Source: an uncultured Saprospiraceae bacterium (GTDB lineage Bacteria; Bacteroidota; Bacteroidia; Chitinophagales; Saprospiraceae). Taken from it: a stretch of DNA of 5,038 bases. A model generated the notes under the pieces. It saw only the letters and a list, made by a program, of their open reading frames with translations. It was not told the origin of the DNA and searched no databases. Every line of letters starts with the position of its first letter. Positions within the stretch are counted from its first letter, which is position 1. Shown in pieces: positions 4,286 through 5,038 of this stretch. The position numbers were made by a program, and so were the translations under genes. Where the stretch lies: positions 1-5,038 of the forward strand of contig CAKZUM010000065.1 of assembly GCA_937921525.1 (NCBI GenBank). The letters are read 5' to 3'.

Positions 4286-5038
4286 ATGTCCAAATCCATA
4301 ATTTCCAATCCAATCCTAGATAAGCTTCCCAAGCATCTATTTCAATATGTGCATCCTCAGAATTATGAGCAATACAGTGCTGTTGACCAAGCGGTCTGGC
4401 GATATGTGATGCGTCGAAATATTGATTATCTAAGCAAAGTAGCGCATGGCTCGTACATAGAAGGTCTAAAAAAGACAGGTATCTCTTTAGATCAAATTCC
4501 TAGTATGTATGGCATGAATCGAATCCTGCAAGATATTGGATGGGCTGCCGTGGCAGTAGATGGCTTTATACCGCCTGCCGCATTTATGGAATTTCAAGCC
4601 TATAACGTCCTCGTCATTGCCTCCGATATTCGCCAGTTGGAGCACATACAATATACCCCTGCACCTGACATTATCCATGAGTCCGCAGGCCACGCACCTA
4701 TTATTGCGAATCCAGAATATGCCGAATATTTAAGACGATTTGGGGAGATTGGATGTAAGGCTATTTCTTCTGAAAAAGATTATGAATTATACGAGGCCGT
4801 CCGTCGCCTCTCTATTCTAAAAGAAACAGAAGGTACCGCAAAAGAGGACATCGAACAAGCCGAACAACAAGTACTCTACCTACAAGATAATATGGGCGAA
4901 CCTTCTGAAATGGCACAGATTAGAAATTTGCATTGGTGGACTGTAGAGTATGGATTGATTGGCACAGTAGAAAATCCTAAAATATATGGTGCTGGACTTT
5001 TATCTTCTATTGGGGAAAGCAAATGGTGTATGTCAGAC
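4286..5038 (+). CDS. Aromatic amino acid hydroxylase (phenylalanine 4-monooxygenase type), 3' end outside the window
   Basis: This non-heme iron, tetrahydropterin-dependent enzyme probably hydroxylates phenylalanine to tyrosine. The first 251 residues are present and the frame is open to the last base. IIHESAGHAP at 129-138 supplies the iron ligands His131 and His136, and WWTVEYG at 217-223 supplies Glu221. YTPAPD at 123-128 precedes the first ligand, as in the family. MYGMNRILQDIGW (74-86) and DGFIPPAAFMEFQA (92-105) are core segments. No N-terminal ACT regulatory domain is present. The His136-to-Glu221 spacing is 85 residues, against 40 in human phenylalanine hydroxylase, owing to a charged, probably helical insertion at about 155-205. 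I recall Bacteroidota homologues near 580 residues with an added C-terminal region, so over half of the gene may be missing here. Tryptophan or tyrosine hydroxylase specificity cannot be excluded. ATG at 4286 is the first in frame and fits the family's N terminus. Confidence 0.9.
   Translation, partial: MSKSIISNPILDKLPKHLFQYVHPQNYEQYSAVDQAVWRYVMRRNIDYLSKVAHGSYIEGLKKTGISLDQIPSMYGMNRILQDIGWAAVAVDGFIPPAAFMEFQAYNVLVIASDIRQLEHIQYTPAPDIIHESAGHAPIIANPEYAEYLRRFGEIGCKAISSEKDYELYEAVRRLSILKETEGTAKEDIEQAEQQVLYLQDNMGEPSEMAQIRNLHWWTVEYGLIGTVENPKIYGAGLLSSIGESKWCMSD

Noticed and set aside
4487..4693. 68-codon minus-strand open frame
   Set aside because: It is antisense to the well-supported hydroxylase coding frame, whose motifs lie in the same segment.
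4286..5038. Truncated or broken hydroxylase pseudogene
   Set aside because: The reading frame is intact to the last base. The missing C-terminal part is due to the window edge.

Overview
The window looks like chromosomal DNA of an AT-rich, Gram-negative member of the Bacteroidota, possibly of the Saprospiria type. That placement is inferred from protein style and was not confirmed by any search. The evidence is a Kdo-activating enzyme for lipopolysaccharide, an exported LysM protein, an aromatic amino acid hydroxylase of the variant I associate with Bacteroidota, and start codons preceded by A-rich sequence instead of Shine-Dalgarno sites.

Layout: kdsB (CMP-Kdo synthetase) lies on the minus strand at 73-834, followed on its own strand by a terminator-like hairpin at 30-60. 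A 212-bp gap separates it from a divergent LysM-domain gene at 1047-1913 (+), which starts with TTG. Next come a cystathionine beta-synthase gene at 2102-3457 (+) and, after an 828-bp gap, the first 251 codons of an aromatic amino acid hydroxylase at 4286-5038 (+), cut by the window end. The genes serve unrelated functions (lipopolysaccharide precursor, cell wall, sulfur amino acids, aromatic amino acids). They do not look like an operon or a defence island.

The unusual content is between the genes. Each of the three full gaps holds a long quasi-palindrome, and each is built from its own short repeated word: GAGAGTAGAGAG-like at 848-1026, GTCAGA/TCTGAC at 1914-2088, and ATCATACATC-like at 3473-3589. 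The last gap also holds a 210-bp MITE-like element (3971-4180) with perfect 17-bp terminal inverted repeats and a near-perfect 10-bp flanking direct repeat. Beside it is a perfect 14-bp hairpin (4183-4218), and further upstream lies a region with competing stems (3756-3841). The first palindrome sits between two divergent start codons, so it cannot be an ordinary terminator. No complete new protein system is encoded here. The best candidates for something undescribed are the repeat-built palindromes and the MITE-like element.
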